Shown here one piece after another: positions 63,808 through 64,000 of a stretch of 64,000 bases of DNA. The notes under the pieces are model-generated. The model worked only from the letters and a program-made list of their open reading frames with translations. It did not search any database and was not told the DNA's origin. The translations under genes were made by a program, and so were the position numbers. This DNA comes from Pseudomonas yamanorum (GTDB lineage: Bacteria > Pseudomonadota > Gammaproteobacteria > Pseudomonadales > Pseudomonadaceae). The stretch spans positions 6,138,001-6,202,000 of the forward strand of contig NZ_LT629793.1 of the NCBI RefSeq assembly GCF_900105735.1. The letters are read 5' to 3'. Positions within the stretch are counted from its first letter, which is position 1; every line of letters starts with the position of its first letter.

Positions 63808-64000
63808 GGTGCGACTCCTGTGGCGTGTTCGGGGTGCGTGGCTTGCAAGATGACATGGGAGTTGAGCAAGGCCTGGATCGAGGCCGGGTCGAAACCGGCT
63901 TGCTGGAGGATTTCGACACTGTGCTCCCCAAGCAGCGGCGGGGGTCGTTGCAGCTCGGTCGGCGCGGCGTCGCTGAAGATCGGCGTGACGACCTGGCGCA
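63804..64000 (-). CDS. class III (CaiB/BaiF) CoA-transferase, C-terminal end only
   Basis: Only the last 65 codons are in the window. The visible frame reads ELQRPPPLLGEHSVEILQQA and continues to a TGA at 63804, a typical family C-terminus (PPPLLGEHTxEIL). The gene starts beyond the window. It is coupled to the scpB-like decarboxylase, suggesting that it loads or exchanges CoA on a dicarboxylate for that enzyme. Confidence 0.8.
   Translation of the reverse strand, partial: RQVVTPIFSDAAPTELQRPPPLLGEHSVEILQQAGFDPASIQALLNSHVILQATHPEHATGVAP

Overview
The window is about 64 kb of GC-rich chromosome from a Pseudomonas of the P. fluorescens group. The evidence is the codon usage, the abundant Pseudomonas REP pairs (TGTGGGAGC...GCTCCCACA), an esterase reading almost word for word like the P. 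fluorescens arylesterase PFE, and the overall gene content. Everything here was read by eye; family names come from recognised motifs and remembered sequences, not from searches.

Region 1 (1-31 kb) is an aromatic amine / aryl acetate catabolic island. It holds the phenylacetyl-CoA epoxidase genes paaABCDE (paaE cut by the window edge), paaGIJK, and the divergent paaYX. A TTQ-dependent aromatic amine dehydrogenase operon follows (aauB-aauE-aauD-aauA-cytochrome c) with a FeaR-type activator. Next comes an indole-3-acetate degradation set (iacA-B-I-H-C-D-E-F and iacG) with a second FeaR-like activator, and a FixL-like sensor kinase and FixJ-like response regulator on either side. An outer-membrane porin and a cytochrome c-aldehyde dehydrogenase pair close the island. 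Read together: phenylethylamine, tyramine or tryptamine is deaminated in the periplasm, the aldehyde is oxidised to phenylacetate or indole-3-acetate, and Paa or Iac enzymes open the ring. Three of these promoters (aauB, porin, cytochrome c-aldehyde dehydrogenase) share an identical arrangement of two TGGCA-N8-(A/C)A(A/T) half-sites 21 bp apart, with a -10 box 22 bp after the proximal one. This looks like a FeaR-type regulon.

Three copies of a roughly 800-bp palindromic intergenic element (copies A, B and C) occur at 3.2-5.3, 15.9-16.7 and 31.0-32.9 kb. Each has long inverted arms around a REP pair. Copy A carries an IS481-family insertion with a 4-bp duplication. Copy C carries an IS110-family insertion whose 5' leader reads as a bridge RNA. 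Its target loop spells out a sequence present in the arms of the element, and its donor loop spells out the end of the IS.

Region 2 (33-38 kb) has a FecI/FecR-type sigma/anti-sigma pair followed directly by two overlapping ABC half-transporters, with no TonB receptor gene. Region 3 (38-48 kb) has an exported M20 peptidase, an ADP-ribosylglycohydrolase, and an RNA-repair locus: divergent rtcR, then a sigma-54 promoter, rsr (Ro60), Y-RNA-like and tRNA-like RNA modules, rtcB, a polymerase-beta-type nucleotidyltransferase, and rtcA.

Region 4 (48-64 kb) is ordinary accessory metabolism: DyP peroxidase, UppP, GNAT, a GlxA-type regulator, a DJ-1 protein, old yellow enzyme, GST, two LysR regulators, quinone oxidoreductase, DoxX, arylesterase, an alginate-export-like porin, a VOC protein, alcohol dehydrogenase, MntP behind a yybP-ykoY manganese riboswitch, a methylmalonyl-CoA decarboxylase and the end of a class III CoA-transferase.
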